Assembly (NCBI GenBank): GCA_005777315.1
Contig: SXMN01000241.1
Span: 1 to 39,886, forward strand
Source: Verrucomicrobiales bacterium
Lineage (GTDB): Bacteria; Verrucomicrobiota; Verrucomicrobiia; Limisphaerales; F1-12-MAGs170
Reading direction: 5' to 3'
Length of the DNA: 39,886 bases
Positions within the stretch are counted from its first letter, which is position 1; each line of letters starts with the position of its first letter. The notes under the pieces are model-generated. The model made no database searches. It was given only the letters and a program-made list of their open reading frames with translations, and was not told the DNA's origin. Position numbers and translations under genes: made by a program. Below are positions 28,201 to 36,797 of the stretch, piece after piece.

Positions 28201-31200
28201 CAATCGTGAGTGCCGTGCTCTTCGTAGCCGGGAGGGCTGCCGATTCGACGTAAAGCAACGCCGGACCGGAACTCCAGCCGGCGTCATTGTAGGAGCGCTC
28301 TCGCCATGCGGTGCCGAGATCGTTGCCGGCCTGGTTGTATTTCCATGCGCTGGTCATGCCGATAGGGCTTTGAGTGACCACTGTTGGCGGGGTTCCGCCT
28401 CCAGCTCCTGACTGGGTGACGGCGCTCCAGTTGAGCACACGATTGTTGTCTTGCGCGGGGTCAATGAGCTGCAGCGAGGGGCCGAAGCCGTCGGCTGTGG
28501 CCGGCCAGGGTGCGGCGTTGTCATAAGTTACGGAGTCGATCAAGAGATCCAGTTCAGGTGTGGCTCCGGGTTTGACGAGCGTGAGAGTTTCTCCGCCGTT
28601 CTGAAGCTTGCCTTTGTAGATGCCGGCGATGGGAATCGAGGAGCCATACGTGGTCGCGAAAGTGGCGGTATCGTTGACAATGACGACAAATCCTCCGGGT
28701 TGAACGATGACGCCATCTGGGAACGTGAAATCCGCTCCATCCAGACGCCAGCCGGAGAGATCAAACGCCGTGGACAAGGATCGATTGTGGATCTCAACGA
28801 AGGATGCATCCGCCACCGTGGCGTTGTACATGATCTCGTTGATGACCAGGAAATCCTGCGGTTGCTCGGCCGCCCCGCTATAAGTGATCGAGACGGTTTT
28901 TGATGTGCCGGCAACGGGTCTTCCCTGGCTGTCGTAGCCTTGGATATTCAGCTTGTTCACGCCATTGCCAAGTGCGTAGGCCATCGACCAGGAAGTGGTC
29001 GTGGCCCAGGTGAGCGGGTAGCTGACGCCATTGATTTCGATGGTTTGAACGCCAACGGGCGCAGTGCCTGTGAGTGAGATGGAGTTCTTGTTGGTGGTGA
29101 AGTCTGCGCCGCCATTGATCGTGAGCGCGAAGTTCGCGGTGACTTTGGCGAGGTGGTTGGTGAGAATGTACTGACGGCGTGCTTCGATGTAGGATTTGAG
29201 TGCTGATGGACTCGCAACACTGATTCCGTTGGCCTGGAGAGCTGAATACTTAGCGTCCAGGATCGGGCCGATATTCGCGGCCAGCATGGGACCGTTTACA
29301 GCGTCATACATGGCGCGGAAATAGGCGCGCCGGAAAGGGGCGTGGTTCAGGAATCTCTGGATGGTGGGATCGTTGATCCCGCTGAACATGTCCGTCTGTG
29401 GACCATCGCTGCCGGAGCCGAGGACAAAATCGATGTCCCAGGCAAAAAGCTGCCAGCGACCGCCGTCGGGTTTGTAAGCGTACATGTTCTTGCCGCGACC
29501 GGTGCCGTAGGCGTCCCAGTTTCCTGCGATATGTTCGAGGCAAATGACACGCGCCCACTGTTCCACGTCCAATTGTGATTCGGTCTGCTGTGTGTAGGCG
29601 GTGGTGTTCTGAGTGTTGAGCGCATCCACCAGTTTGAAGAGATTTGTGTAGGCATTGGCGGAATCGGACACCGCGCGTTTGCGCCAGTTCCAGCGGTAAC
29701 GGGCGAGCTTCTTCACCCCTCCCGTCGTCGTGAAATTCTGGAGAGTGGCATCGACGTTGGATTGTTTGCTGTCGCCTGATGCGTCGAACTCAAACCAGTC
29801 TTCGATCTTGTGAAGGTCGCCGTTGTTGTTGTCGGGAAACCATTGATCGATGATGTCTGAGTTCGGCTGTTGAGAATCTTCGAAAATTCGAGCCCGCTGG
29901 CCGCCGTTTACATACATCCGGATGTGGCGGCGATAATTGTTCTGGGCCCCGAGTTGTCCGAGAATCCAGAAGGCCGCCTGTTCACGTTGGGCGGTGTCGT
30001 CGCTGTCCAGATTGCCCACGGTGGCAAGAACGAGATCATTTGCGCCGAGGAGCGGCTGGTCATCGGGGAACTGTGTGACGTAATCGCAATTGTTGCCGAT
30101 GGGGGAGTTGAAACCGGGCGTGTGCCAGGGACTGCCGCTGTAGAGGGTTCCGATGTTGTAAACGACGCGTTCGTTGTTGTAGATGAAGGTCGCATCAAGC
30201 GGCTTGTTGCTGTTCTTCTCACGCGTGGACCAGCGCGTCTGGGTGGCTTTGGTGAACCAGAGGTGATAGGTGCCGAAGGTGCCCGCGGGTTGGGGTTCGC
30301 CAACGCGGATCAGACATTCCCGAACCGGCGCATCGCTGGGGAAGAGAATCGTTGCGTTCGGGGAAGCGCCGTCTGTGGCTTTGATCGTGAAAGCCACCAT
30401 GCTTCCACTGCTTTGCCCTGGGATTGTTCCGCTGAAGAGTCCCGCGCCGTTATTTACCATGCCGACGGTCGTGATGTTGGTCGCGGGGTCGAGGCGATAG
30501 CTCAGAAGCAAGGTGGCGATGCCATCCGGATCATGGACGCGTGCCTTGACGGTGATCGATTGATTGGCGGATGGCAGCACGGGGCTGTGGGTGACATCAT
30601 AGATCGCAGGCCCGGCGTTTGAGGCATGGCGGCTGTTCCTTGCTCCGGGAGTTCCCAGGTTCGTTGCCGAAACAATGTTGCCGAAGGCTTCCAGCCAGTT
30701 TCCATGCAGACGAAGAAGGATCTCCGGATTTCCCTTCAGCCAGCGAACTCTCGCGCGCAACGTCGCGGTCTGACCCGAATTGAGTGAAGTGGTGAGCTGC
30801 GTGCGGACGCGATTGGCTCCGGTGTCGCCCCGGCCCGCCGCTCGAATGTGAAGTGATTTTCCGCTATTAAAGCCTTCAGTTGTTTCGAGCGACGAGGCGT
30901 CGTGTGTGCCTTGGAAAAACCAGCCGTCCGCGCCGGATTCGAGGGTCGAGTTTGCGATAAGGTTTTGTCCTCCGGCGGCAAACACTTCAATGTTATCCAC
31001 GAGGCATTCGCCTGGGCCTTGGAGGAATAGCTGGAGCGAATCGGCGGCGCCATTGCCGTTGTCCAGCACGCCGGTCCATTGCACTGTGGTCCAGGCGCTC
31101 TTTGACGATTCGTCGCTGTCCGCCCAGTTCGGAGCCAGGCGGTGGTTACTGTCAGGATCGATGAGTTCTAGGCTGCTGCCTCCTCCGTCCGACCAGTTGC

Positions 31201-33667
31201 CCCAGCGGCCGCCGGTTCCGTAGGTGACTTCATCGACGATAATATGAATCGTGTTTGTGACGAGAATTCCGTTGCTGTTGGTGCTGACCACCAGGTCCGG
31301 CATGTCCAGCCGGAGGCGTTCACCTTGACTGGACAGCCGGCCATCGAAGTCGCCGAGCGTGTTTGCACTGGTGAGGTTGGAATAGTTCGCGCGAAGGTGG
31401 AGCGCGTTTCGAGCAACGACGAGATGCCCGCCCGGCAACAGGACGGTGCTGGCGGGGAATTTGAAATCCACTCCATCCGTGAGACGCCAGCCGGACAGAT
31501 CGACCGCGCTCACGCTGCGGTTATGGAGTTCGACAAACTGGTCATCGTCATTTCCGGAAATCGGATTGTACATGACCTCGTTGATGACGATGGGGCGGAT
31601 CAGATGGGTGCCATTGGCAGCGCCGGGCGTTTTTGTTGAGAGCTCATGCAAATCCGGCGAGCCGTCTGGATAGCGTCCGGTGGAGACGCCGTTGTCCTGG
31701 CCTTTGAAGTGAATGGCATCGATGATTCGATCAAGGCCTGGACTCCGCAGATAAATCGTTTCCCCGGCGGCATTGAGGGAAAAGCCGAGTTGATTTTGGT
31801 TGAAGACAACAAAGCCCTTGGCGGGGATTGTTGTTCCAGAGGGTATCGTGAACTTGTTGACGCCAACATCGTCCGTCACGAAGCACCCGCCCAGAGTGAC
31901 AGGCTGTGCGCTGTAGTTGTAGAGTTCGATGTAATCGAGTTCGGGATCGTCCGTATGAGCGAGGAACTCATTGATGACCACCGTCCGGTATGGACTCGAC
32001 GAACTAGGTTCAGATGTGCCGGGAGATCCACCAATGAAGTTGCTGGCAGCCCATGCTCTTGGGTCTCTTTCACCATAAGAGGGGCGGACGAGGACCAGCG
32101 AATGCCCCGCTCCGTCAGCTGCCCTTGGAAAGGGCGGCTCGGTTTCGTATGTCGCCTCGATCAAAACGGCGCCGAGATGATTGCGAAGGCGGACGACGCC
32201 GGAGCTGTTCTTGAGACTCTTCTCGTAAGGTCCGAAGACGCCACCAATTCCATAAACGCTTTGGACATCAGCAGGAAGTTTGGCAACGACCAGGTAGCTT
32301 CGGGCTGAAATCTTCGTGCCTGGAGGGAACGTGAAATCGACTTCACCGGAGAGGCGAAAATTTGAGATGTCTTCGAAAAACGGCTGTGAATTGTAAATTT
32401 CGACGAACTCCACATCCTTGCCGTCGCTGCGTGCGGCGGGGTGGTACATGATTTCTGAAATGACGAGCCCGGTTCTTCGGCTGGAAGGACCGGGTGATTC
32501 CGGCCTGCCGTAGAGGTCGCCGACATCCAATGGTGTGAAGTCTATGGTGAAGCTGGCTTGGGAGTTCGGAGCGATGGTGTTGGGGATTGAGCCTCGATCC
32601 CGGACGCTGTTAATCGTGAGTGTGTAACTGACACCCACGGTCATGGGAGTTGTCGTCAGGACAACAGTGCGAGCATCGCTGTCCAGCACGGCGGAAAGCA
32701 CGCCTGCTCCATTGTTGAGTTGGAAATTTGACTTTTGTGTGGCGGTGCTGGCTTCGACCGCTTCGGAGAAGAGGATGCTGACGGTGCTGTTCCCGCCGAG
32801 ATTGGCCACGGAAACAATCGTTGGCGGCGACGTGTCACGGACGACGGCAAGGCTGGCGCTCGCACTGGTGACGCTTCCTTGCGGATTTGTGATGACGCAC
32901 AGGAAGCTGGCTCCGGTGTCCGCCAACGTCGCAACAGGCAGAATGTATGTGGACTGTGTGGCCCCGGGGATGGCAGCATTGTTTCTGCGCCATTGATAGG
33001 TGGCTCCAGTCGCGCGGCTCAATTGCACCGTGAATGCAGCCGGTGTTCCTTCGACAACGGTTAGATTCGAGGGTTGTTGGGTTATTTGCGGAGCCGACAG
33101 GCCATAGGCGGTAAGGCGGCTGCCGGGGATCGGTTCCTCCATGGTGCCGTTGGGGAGCTGCCAGCGCACCGCCAGGTTGTCACCACCGCCGCCCTCTTTC
33201 ATCAACGCTTCGATGTAATACTTGTGGCCTCCTGAAAGCGTGATGGCAGCGGATTTTTGCTCCGGATACTTTCCCCACTCCCGGGAGCTGGTCCATCCGG
33301 GAACAGTCGCTATCGAAATTTTGTTCTGCGGCTGATCGGTTGTGCTGAGAAACAACTGGCCTGCGTCATCGCTCGCGATCCAAAAAGTGTAATTGCCGGT
33401 CGTGGGTGCCTGGATCAAGGCGCGGAGGCGCTGGCCGTAATTCTCATCCACATCGGTTGGAGCTTCAAATGTCGAGAGGATGCTTTCCGCCGACGGGTTC
33501 GAGGGAAACGCGGCGCTGCCGGTCAGATCGCTGATGGCTACGCCGCCAATGCCGGTATAAACCTCTCTTAGAACTCCGGACGTTTGCGCTTGCGTCTGAC
33601 CAGCGAGGAAACCTGAAGCGACACAGATGGAAAGTAATGTACTCGGAAGCGAAAAGAGCTTACGCAT
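25205..33667 (-). CDS. Giant multidomain exoprotein: PA14, Ig, lamin-tail domains, CotH kinase-like domain, Ig repeats
   Basis: The 2820-residue secreted protein starts at ATG 33667 with signal peptide MRKLFSLPSTLLSICVASG. Domains in order are as follows. PA14-like, ~35-190 (YTFWIASDDAGQLFLS, KYYIEALMKEGGGGDNLAV). Ig-like, ~200-280 (ITQQPSNLTVVEGTPAAF). SbsA-type Ig, ~285-385. Lamin-tail domains at ~410, ~560 and ~690 (VISEIMYHP, VINEFLAH, VINEVMYNP). A CotH kinase-like domain, ~1150-1520, with HIAGNWDAYG, GKNMYAY and WQLFAWDIDF. Further lamin-tail domains at ~1610, ~1960 and ~2115. Five putative Ig repeats, ~2260-2740 (IG..S.AEG and FTWTP). A C-terminal module ends FRFYRIILG. CotH proteins can be protein kinases of spore coats; in Verrucomicrobiota such giants are probably surface or matrix proteins. 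It converges with the prepilin-like gene, with a 217-bp gap. Confidence 0.9.
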   Translation of the reverse strand: MRKLFSLPSTLLSICVASGFLAGQTQAQTSGVLREVYTGIGGVAISDLTGSAAFPSNPSAESILSTFEAPTDVDENYGQRLRALIQAPTTGNYTFWIASDDAGQLFLSTTDQPQNKISIATVPGWTSSREWGKYPEQKSAAITLSGGHKYYIEALMKEGGGGDNLAVRWQLPNGTMEEPIPGSRLTAYGLSAPQITQQPSNLTVVEGTPAAFTVQLSRATGATYQWRRNNAAIPGATQSTYILPVATLADTGASFLCVITNPQGSVTSASASLAVVRDTSPPTIVSVANLGGNSTVSILFSEAVEASTATQKSNFQLNNGAGVLSAVLDSDARTVVLTTTPMTVGVSYTLTINSVRDRGSIPNTIAPNSQASFTIDFTPLDVGDLYGRPESPGPSSRRTGLVISEIMYHPAARSDGKDVEFVEIYNSQPFFEDISNFRLSGEVDFTFPPGTKISARSYLVVAKLPADVQSVYGIGGVFGPYEKSLKNSSGVVRLRNHLGAVLIEATYETEPPFPRAADGAGHSLVLVRPSYGERDPRAWAASNFIGGSPGTSEPSSSSPYRTVVINEFLAHTDDPELDYIELYNYSAQPVTLGGCFVTDDVGVNKFTIPSGTTIPAKGFVVFNQNQLGFSLNAAGETIYLRSPGLDRIIDAIHFKGQDNGVSTGRYPDGSPDLHELSTKTPGAANGTHLIRPIVINEVMYNPISGNDDDQFVELHNRSVSAVDLSGWRLTDGVDFKFPASTVLLPGGHLVVARNALHLRANYSNLTSANTLGDFDGRLSSQGERLRLDMPDLVVSTNSNGILVTNTIHIIVDEVTYGTGGRWGNWSDGGGSSLELIDPDSNHRLAPNWADSDESSKSAWTTVQWTGVLDNGNGAADSLQLFLQGPGECLVDNIEVFAAGGQNLIANSTLESGADGWFFQGTHDASSLETTEGFNSGKSLHIRAAGRGDTGANRVRTQLTTSLNSGQTATLRARVRWLKGNPEILLRLHGNWLEAFGNIVSATNLGTPGARNSRHASNAGPAIYDVTHSPVLPSANQSITVKARVHDPDGIATLLLSYRLDPATNITTVGMVNNGAGLFSGTIPGQSSGSMVAFTIKATDGASPNATILFPSDAPVRECLIRVGEPQPAGTFGTYHLWFTKATQTRWSTREKNSNKPLDATFIYNNERVVYNIGTLYSGSPWHTPGFNSPIGNNCDYVTQFPDDQPLLGANDLVLATVGNLDSDDTAQREQAAFWILGQLGAQNNYRRHIRMYVNGGQRARIFEDSQQPNSDIIDQWFPDNNNGDLHKIEDWFEFDASGDSKQSNVDATLQNFTTTGGVKKLARYRWNWRKRAVSDSANAYTNLFKLVDALNTQNTTAYTQQTESQLDVEQWARVICLEHIAGNWDAYGTGRGKNMYAYKPDGGRWQLFAWDIDFVLGSGSDGPQTDMFSGINDPTIQRFLNHAPFRRAYFRAMYDAVNGPMLAANIGPILDAKYSALQANGISVASPSALKSYIEARRQYILTNHLAKVTANFALTINGGADFTTNKNSISLTGTAPVGVQTIEINGVSYPLTWATTTSWSMAYALGNGVNKLNIQGYDSQGRPVAGTSKTVSITYSGAAEQPQDFLVINEIMYNATVADASFVEIHNRSLSTAFDLSGWRLDGADFTFPDGVIVQPGGFVVIVNDTATFATTYGSSIPIAGIYKGKLQNGGETLTLVKPGATPELDLLIDSVTYDNAAPWPATADGFGPSLQLIDPAQDNNRVLNWSAVTQSGAGGGTPPTVVTQSPIGMTSAWKYNQAGNDLGTAWRERSYNDAGWSSGPALLYVESAALPATKSTALTIGPTTYYFRNHFNFSGNAASTTLTLNLILDDGAVVYLNGTEIYRIGLPDGDVTYSTFAGRTVSDAANEGPFTVHGSALLQGDNVIAVEVHQVNAGSSDVVFGLSLDTTTTTGGSAPTGAPYSPGAANSVKTSLPAFPTIWLNEVQPNNASGPVDRMGDRDPWVELYNSGTTPISLSGYSLSDDYANLQRWNFPAGFTINAGQRVIVWLDGEPTESTASELHTSFRIAAADGSIILAGPFNGQTKVIDYLNYKQMTADRSLGAFPDGTSGKRQRFYTATPGAANNNTYPPVVVFINEWMAANTLTLTDPADNDIEDWFELYNGGNATVDLSGFTLTDDQSNPAQWIIPNGTTIPAGGYLLVWADGEPGQNGATADLHTSFKLSQTGEGIALYNPAGTLVDTVAFAAQSNDVSQGRWPDGNTTPFQSMVRPTPRARNIFGNVANNNPPVLAAIGNKSIAEGAPLTFAATAQEPDAGQVLKFTLDAGAPGGATINASSGIFTWTPTEQQGPATYNITIRVTDDGTPALSDVETITVTVNEVNAAPTLAAIGDRAVAPGVIVTFTAEAKDTDVPAQAITFSLDAAPVGASINPGTGVFSWTPTVAQAGKAHSITVVAADNGTPSLNAARTFSITVVAGNAPPLLTSIGSRSVAKGGTLEFIAVAKDTDIPTQTLTFSLGAGSPEGTKINPSTGAFSWTPSSPQGPGVFPVTISVTDNGNPPLSTSETFLVTVSALNTPPVFASFKDQRVVEGKTVSFLVLAGDRDVPAQNLTYTIDPGAPAGAKLDPATLTFNWTTTEADGPGTYPITIRVTDDGAPPMTDAKTIIITVTEANTAPSLDPIPNQTATVGSLLKLTARATDADLPPQKLTFALVGGVPSGATIDPSSGQFQWTPAVAQASQTFTITVRVTDESLIPLSNDKTFNVSVGAAPSVEIVGVSVPTPGTILIKWTSQIGQSYRVQYSTDLGSWLNLGTPITASSAVSIQTDLLPPTTEFRFYRIILGQ

Positions 33668-33881
33668 GGCGTGAAGTTTAGCAGGTTCCAAGCCACGGAA
33701 CTGGAGGCGGTAACAACGCGATGACTTGCGCCGATGCTAGAGCAGGAAAGGACACGTGTGCAGTTCCGGGACACTTACGACTGAATTTGAGCCAGTCCTT
33801 GAGAAATTTCCGCGGCTTGGCAACCAGATTTCGGTGCCGTGAACACAGGCATGAAGAAGCTATCTTCGGTTTATGTGTGAG

Positions 33882-34892
33882 GGGTCAGTTCTTATGATTG
33901 ATTAGTCACGAGAGAGACCTACGCTATCCGTCGTGGCACGCAAACTGAGACTGGAATATCCCGGAGCGATTTATCACATCATCAATCGTGGAGATCGGCG
34001 AGAAGCGATCTTTCGGGATGACGGCGACCGGCAACGGTTTGTGGAGACGCTCGGGGAAACGTGCGTCCGGAGCGGATGGGATGTGCATGCATATTGTCTG
34101 ATGCCCAATCATTTTCATCTGGTGGTGGAGACGCCGCAACCGACGCTGGTGGTCGGGATGCAATGGTTTCTCGGAACCTACACCGGACGTTTCAACCAAC
34201 GGCACAAGCTCTTTGGGCACTTGTTCAGCGGCCGCTACAAGTCGCTGATCGTCGATGGTTCGGGCAAGGGGTACCTGCGAATCGTCTGCGATTACGTTCA
34301 TCTGAACCCGGCGCGAGCCAGGCTGCTCACGCCTGCGCAGGCGTTGCGGGAATACCAGTGGAGCAGTTGGCCGGATTACCTGCGGGCACCGGGCAAGAGA
34401 CCGGAATGGTTGCGCGTGGATCGGGTGTTGGGAGAGGCGGGGATTTCCAAAGACAGCGCGGCGAGGCGGCAGGAGCTGGAGAGGTGGATCGAAGCGCGGC
34501 GAGGGGCGGAGGAAGACGTGGATTACAAACCGATCCGGCGGGGCTGGTTTTTCGGGGAAAAGGTGTTGAAGCAGGAATTGCTGGGCCAGATGAGTGAGCG
34601 TATGGGGCCGGAGCATTACGGAGAGGAACGGCGGGAGAGCCAGGCGGAAAAGGCGGAAAGGATGGTGGGAGAGGAATTGCGGCAGCGGAATTGGGTGGAG
34701 GCGACACTTGGGGAACGCAAGAAAGGCGACCGCGAGAAGGTGAAGATCGCCTTACGATTGAGGAGCGAGACAATGGTGACCGTGGCATGGATTGCGCAAC
34801 GACTACAGATGGGTAGTGTGGCCAACGTGAATACGCTTCTGTACCACTGGCGGCGGAACAATAGGCAAATATCTGTTCATAAGAACTGACCC
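33882..34892 (+). mobile_element. RAYT-carrying mobile unit bounded by perfect 16-bp inverted repeats
   Basis: GGGTCAGTTCTTATGA at 33882-33897 has its exact reverse complement, TCATAAGAACTGACCC, at 34877-34892. They enclose one transposase gene, whose last codons and stop lie in the right repeat. The whole unit is 1011 bp. No target-site duplication is obvious. The ends are simple inverted repeats and not the subterminal hairpins of classical IS200. Confidence 0.75.
33933..34889 (+). CDS. REP-associated tyrosine transposase (RAYT, Y1_Tnp/IS200-like)
   Basis: The 318-residue single-strand DNA transposase is of the HUH superfamily. The N-terminal Y1 domain has RKLRLEYPGAIYHIINRGDRRE, the HUH motif PNHFHLVVET (H60, H62) and a candidate catalytic Tyr in GTYTGRFNQRHKLFGHLFSG (Y83), followed by GRYKSLIVD and CDYVHLNPARA, all typical of RAYTs. 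The C-terminal ~130 residues are basic and helical, ending in a helix-turn-helix-like TMVTVAWIAQRLQMGSVANVNTLLYHW. Such proteins mobilise palindromic REP elements. The start could be GTG 33933, which gives the conserved N-terminus. The gene fills the unit bounded by 16-bp inverted repeats. Confidence 0.9.
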   Translation: MARKLRLEYPGAIYHIINRGDRREAIFRDDGDRQRFVETLGETCVRSGWDVHAYCLMPNHFHLVVETPQPTLVVGMQWFLGTYTGRFNQRHKLFGHLFSGRYKSLIVDGSGKGYLRIVCDYVHLNPARARLLTPAQALREYQWSSWPDYLRAPGKRPEWLRVDRVLGEAGISKDSAARRQELERWIEARRGAEEDVDYKPIRRGWFFGEKVLKQELLGQMSERMGPEHYGEERRESQAEKAERMVGEELRQRNWVEATLGERKKGDREKVKIALRLRSETMVTVAWIAQRLQMGSVANVNTLLYHWRRNNRQISVHKN

Positions 34893-35070
34893 GTTTTCGA
34901 TCCCGTATTCCGCCGCCAATCGGCCAAGGAAGTTCTCGACAAACCACCTGCGGGAATCAAACGTCTTTCGAGCCGCAATAAGTCACGTCAGATGGGACGT
35001 GGAATAACTGTTTGGCGAACTTGCACACCTGCAGATCGATTGAGGAAACGATGAAAGGACTAGTGTTATC

Positions 35071-35619
35071 ATGAACTCACGCAGAAGATTTCTTCAACAC
35101 GGCGGCCTTGTGGCCGCATCCATTTTCACCCAGCCGTCCATCGGCTTCTCCCAGGGGAAGGAAGAATTTGGAGGTATTGTGTCCAACGACGAGGATGGAG
35201 AAGTCCTGAGGTTGCGCGATGGAACGGCTATTGTAAGAATCAAAATATCGAAGCTTAAAGGCTCGAACAGCATGTCGTTTCTTTCCGAGTCATTCAAGCC
35301 TGGGGACGCTTTGCCTGTGCATAAGCACCTCAATGAAGACGAGTTCATATTTATGCACAGAGGTTCTGGATTGTTGACCCTCGGTGACAAACAATACCCA
35401 GTCAAGGAGGGTGCCGTCACTCTGGTGCCAAAAGGCGTCTGGCATGGGCTGCAGAACACTGGAACTGAGAATATAGAAATGCGTTTTGGGTACACGCCCG
35501 CGGGCTTTGAGGGATTCTTTCGGGAAGTCGGCTTTCCGGTCGGAGAGCCTTTCGTCAGAAGGACCATGGAACAGAGGCGGGCGATAGCCAAGAAATGGGG
35601 AATGGTTTACCGTGATTGA
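35071..35619 (+). CDS. Tat-exported cupin domain protein
   Basis: The 182-residue protein has a twin-arginine leader (MNSRRRFLQHGGLVAASIF, cut near GFSQG). The cupin barrel follows: PGDALPVHKHLNEDEFIFMHRGSG supplies the His-x-His...Glu metal site, and KEGAVTLVPKGVWHGLQNTG supplies the second motif with its His. Cupins include isomerases, dioxygenases and binding proteins, so the reaction is unknown. The gene is more AT-rich than the exoprotein genes nearby. It is followed by the first attC-like palindrome (35633-35758), so it may itself be a captured cassette. No attC-like site is seen before it. Confidence 0.83.
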   Translation: MNSRRRFLQHGGLVAASIFTQPSIGFSQGKEEFGGIVSNDEDGEVLRLRDGTAIVRIKISKLKGSNSMSFLSESFKPGDALPVHKHLNEDEFIFMHRGSGLLTLGDKQYPVKEGAVTLVPKGVWHGLQNTGTENIEMRFGYTPAGFEGFFREVGFPVGEPFVRRTMEQRRAIAKKWGMVYRD

Positions 35620-35632
35620 CCACGGTGGAGTC

Positions 35633-35758
35633 GCCGAACCAGGGCGCAGCAGCGAATCGCCGCTCCGCTGGGCAGTTGGACGGTTCGGGTAATTTGGCAG
35701 CGCCTCTTGCAGCCGACCGGGCGTTTCCGGCGGCGGTCGCTGATCTTGGTCGTTCGTC
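35633..35758 (+). repeat. attC-like palindrome 1
   Basis: Outer boxes are GCCGAAC (35633-35639) and GTTCGTC (35752-35758). Inner boxes are CAGCGAA (35650-35656) and GTCGCTG (35736-35742), with CGCCGC/GGCGGCGG inside. The order R''-L''...L'-R' and the size (126 bp) fit integron attC sites. The R box has C where the consensus GTTRRRY wants a purine. Confidence 0.55.
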
Positions 35759-35773
35759 AACACCAAGGCCAAC

Positions 35774-36211
35774 GTGAACAATCGAGACAAACGTAGTATC
35801 TTGTTTTTCGCCTTAGGGCTGTCTGTTGCAGGTGTCGGTGTGGCCACGGATTCATACTTCTTGACCTCCGCCGGGCTGTTCGCAATCGCTGTGACCATTC
35901 GATACCGCAAAAGGCCTCCATTCTGGGATTATCTGGCCTTTCTTGTCCTTGCCCTTGTAATCGTAGCACTCGTTCCTCCGAGTTCGCCTCTGATAGGCGC
36001 CATTCCTCTGATGCTTTCCTACGTCCTCGACTACATCGATGAGCAGAGACAGAAGCGCGTGGCGCATCCCGCGGCAGCGTTGGTGGCAGGCGCCACACAT
36101 GCCGAGCCAGAATGGCGGCCCCGAGAAGCCATCTGGCAATTCGGAAGTCACAGAGGAGCCGCAATTGGTGAGCTGAATCGTTCGACGCGAGCAAACTATG
36201 AACATACGTGA
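35774..36211 (+). CDS. Hypothetical membrane protein in putative cassette
   Basis: The 145-residue protein is not recognised. Hydrophobic segments at about residues 9-28 (ILFFALGLSVAGVGVATDSY), 29-42 and 52-85 (YLAFLVLALVIVALVP; LIGAIPLMLSYVL) suggest three or four membrane helices. These are followed by a hydrophilic tail with DYIDEQRQKR. The gene begins 16 bp after attC-like palindrome 1 and overlaps the next gene by 14 bp. It may be an integron-type gene cassette. No family assignment can be made. Confidence 0.65.
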   Translation: MNNRDKRSILFFALGLSVAGVGVATDSYFLTSAGLFAIAVTIRYRKRPPFWDYLAFLVLALVIVALVPPSSPLIGAIPLMLSYVLDYIDEQRQKRVAHPAAALVAGATHAEPEWRPREAIWQFGSHRGAAIGELNRSTRANYEHT

Positions 36212-36797
36212 AGATCTTCGACGCTACTTGATTGAGACCGCCCAGGTCACGCAAACACGCCGTTACAAGTGGCTAACCGCGATTTATTTGATTTTGTTGC
36301 TTGCGAGCGTCTTGCATGTTTTTCAGCCCGAGTATTGGCAACTGCGCCGTCTGCGCGGACACATTGCGGATATCAGCCCGCAGTGGGATGCTTTCAAACG
36401 CGCGAATCCAGGTTTTGAAGCCGTTGAACTCTTCCCAGGGTATGACGAGGGACATGGTGTGAGGTTCGCAGCGAAAGGCAAGGTTCCCTGGGATGTAGAT
36501 TTGAAACAGCTTGCCGAATTCATGTGGAGCACCAAGCCGCCATTTGCGGTGGACATCTTCAAAGTGACTACCGACTACTCAAATGCACCTCGCGTCCGGA
36601 GCCCGCGCACAAAGAAAATGACGGCCATAACGCCAGATGGAAGGCGCATTGAAGTTGATGTGCCTGTGGAGCCATATCCCGGCACGGACTTGGATACCGC
36701 ACGATCCAAGGCCGAAACAGGGAACCCAGCGAACGGGAGCCAGCCGACTCGCTCAGAGACGAATTCAACGTCCCCGGCGGCTGGCTCCCGTCGCTGA
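36198..36797 (+). CDS. Hypothetical single-pass membrane protein in putative cassette
   Basis: The 199-residue protein has a short cytoplasmic N-terminus, one hydrophobic helix at about residues 27-43 (LTAIYLILLLASVLHVF) and a soluble domain (QWDAFKRANPGFEAVELFPGYD, VPWDVDLKQLAEFMWS). No family is recognised. The last ~28 residues, from about AETGNP on, are encoded by attC-like palindrome 2, and the TGA stop lies in its inner right box. The natural tail is therefore recombination-site sequence, as often seen for integron cassette genes. It overlaps the previous gene by 14 bp, so the two are probably translated together. Confidence 0.68.
   Translation: MNIREDLRRYLIETAQVTQTRRYKWLTAIYLILLLASVLHVFQPEYWQLRRLRGHIADISPQWDAFKRANPGFEAVELFPGYDEGHGVRFAAKGKVPWDVDLKQLAEFMWSTKPPFAVDIFKVTTDYSNAPRVRSPRTKKMTAITPDGRRIEVDVPVEPYPGTDLDTARSKAETGNPANGSQPTRSETNSTSPAAGSRR

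Noticed and set aside
36101-36186. A fourth, worn attC-like site inside the gene at 35774-36211 (GCCGAGC ... GTTCGAC)
   Set aside because: Only the outer boxes resemble the others; the inner arms pair poorly, so it is not listed as a site.
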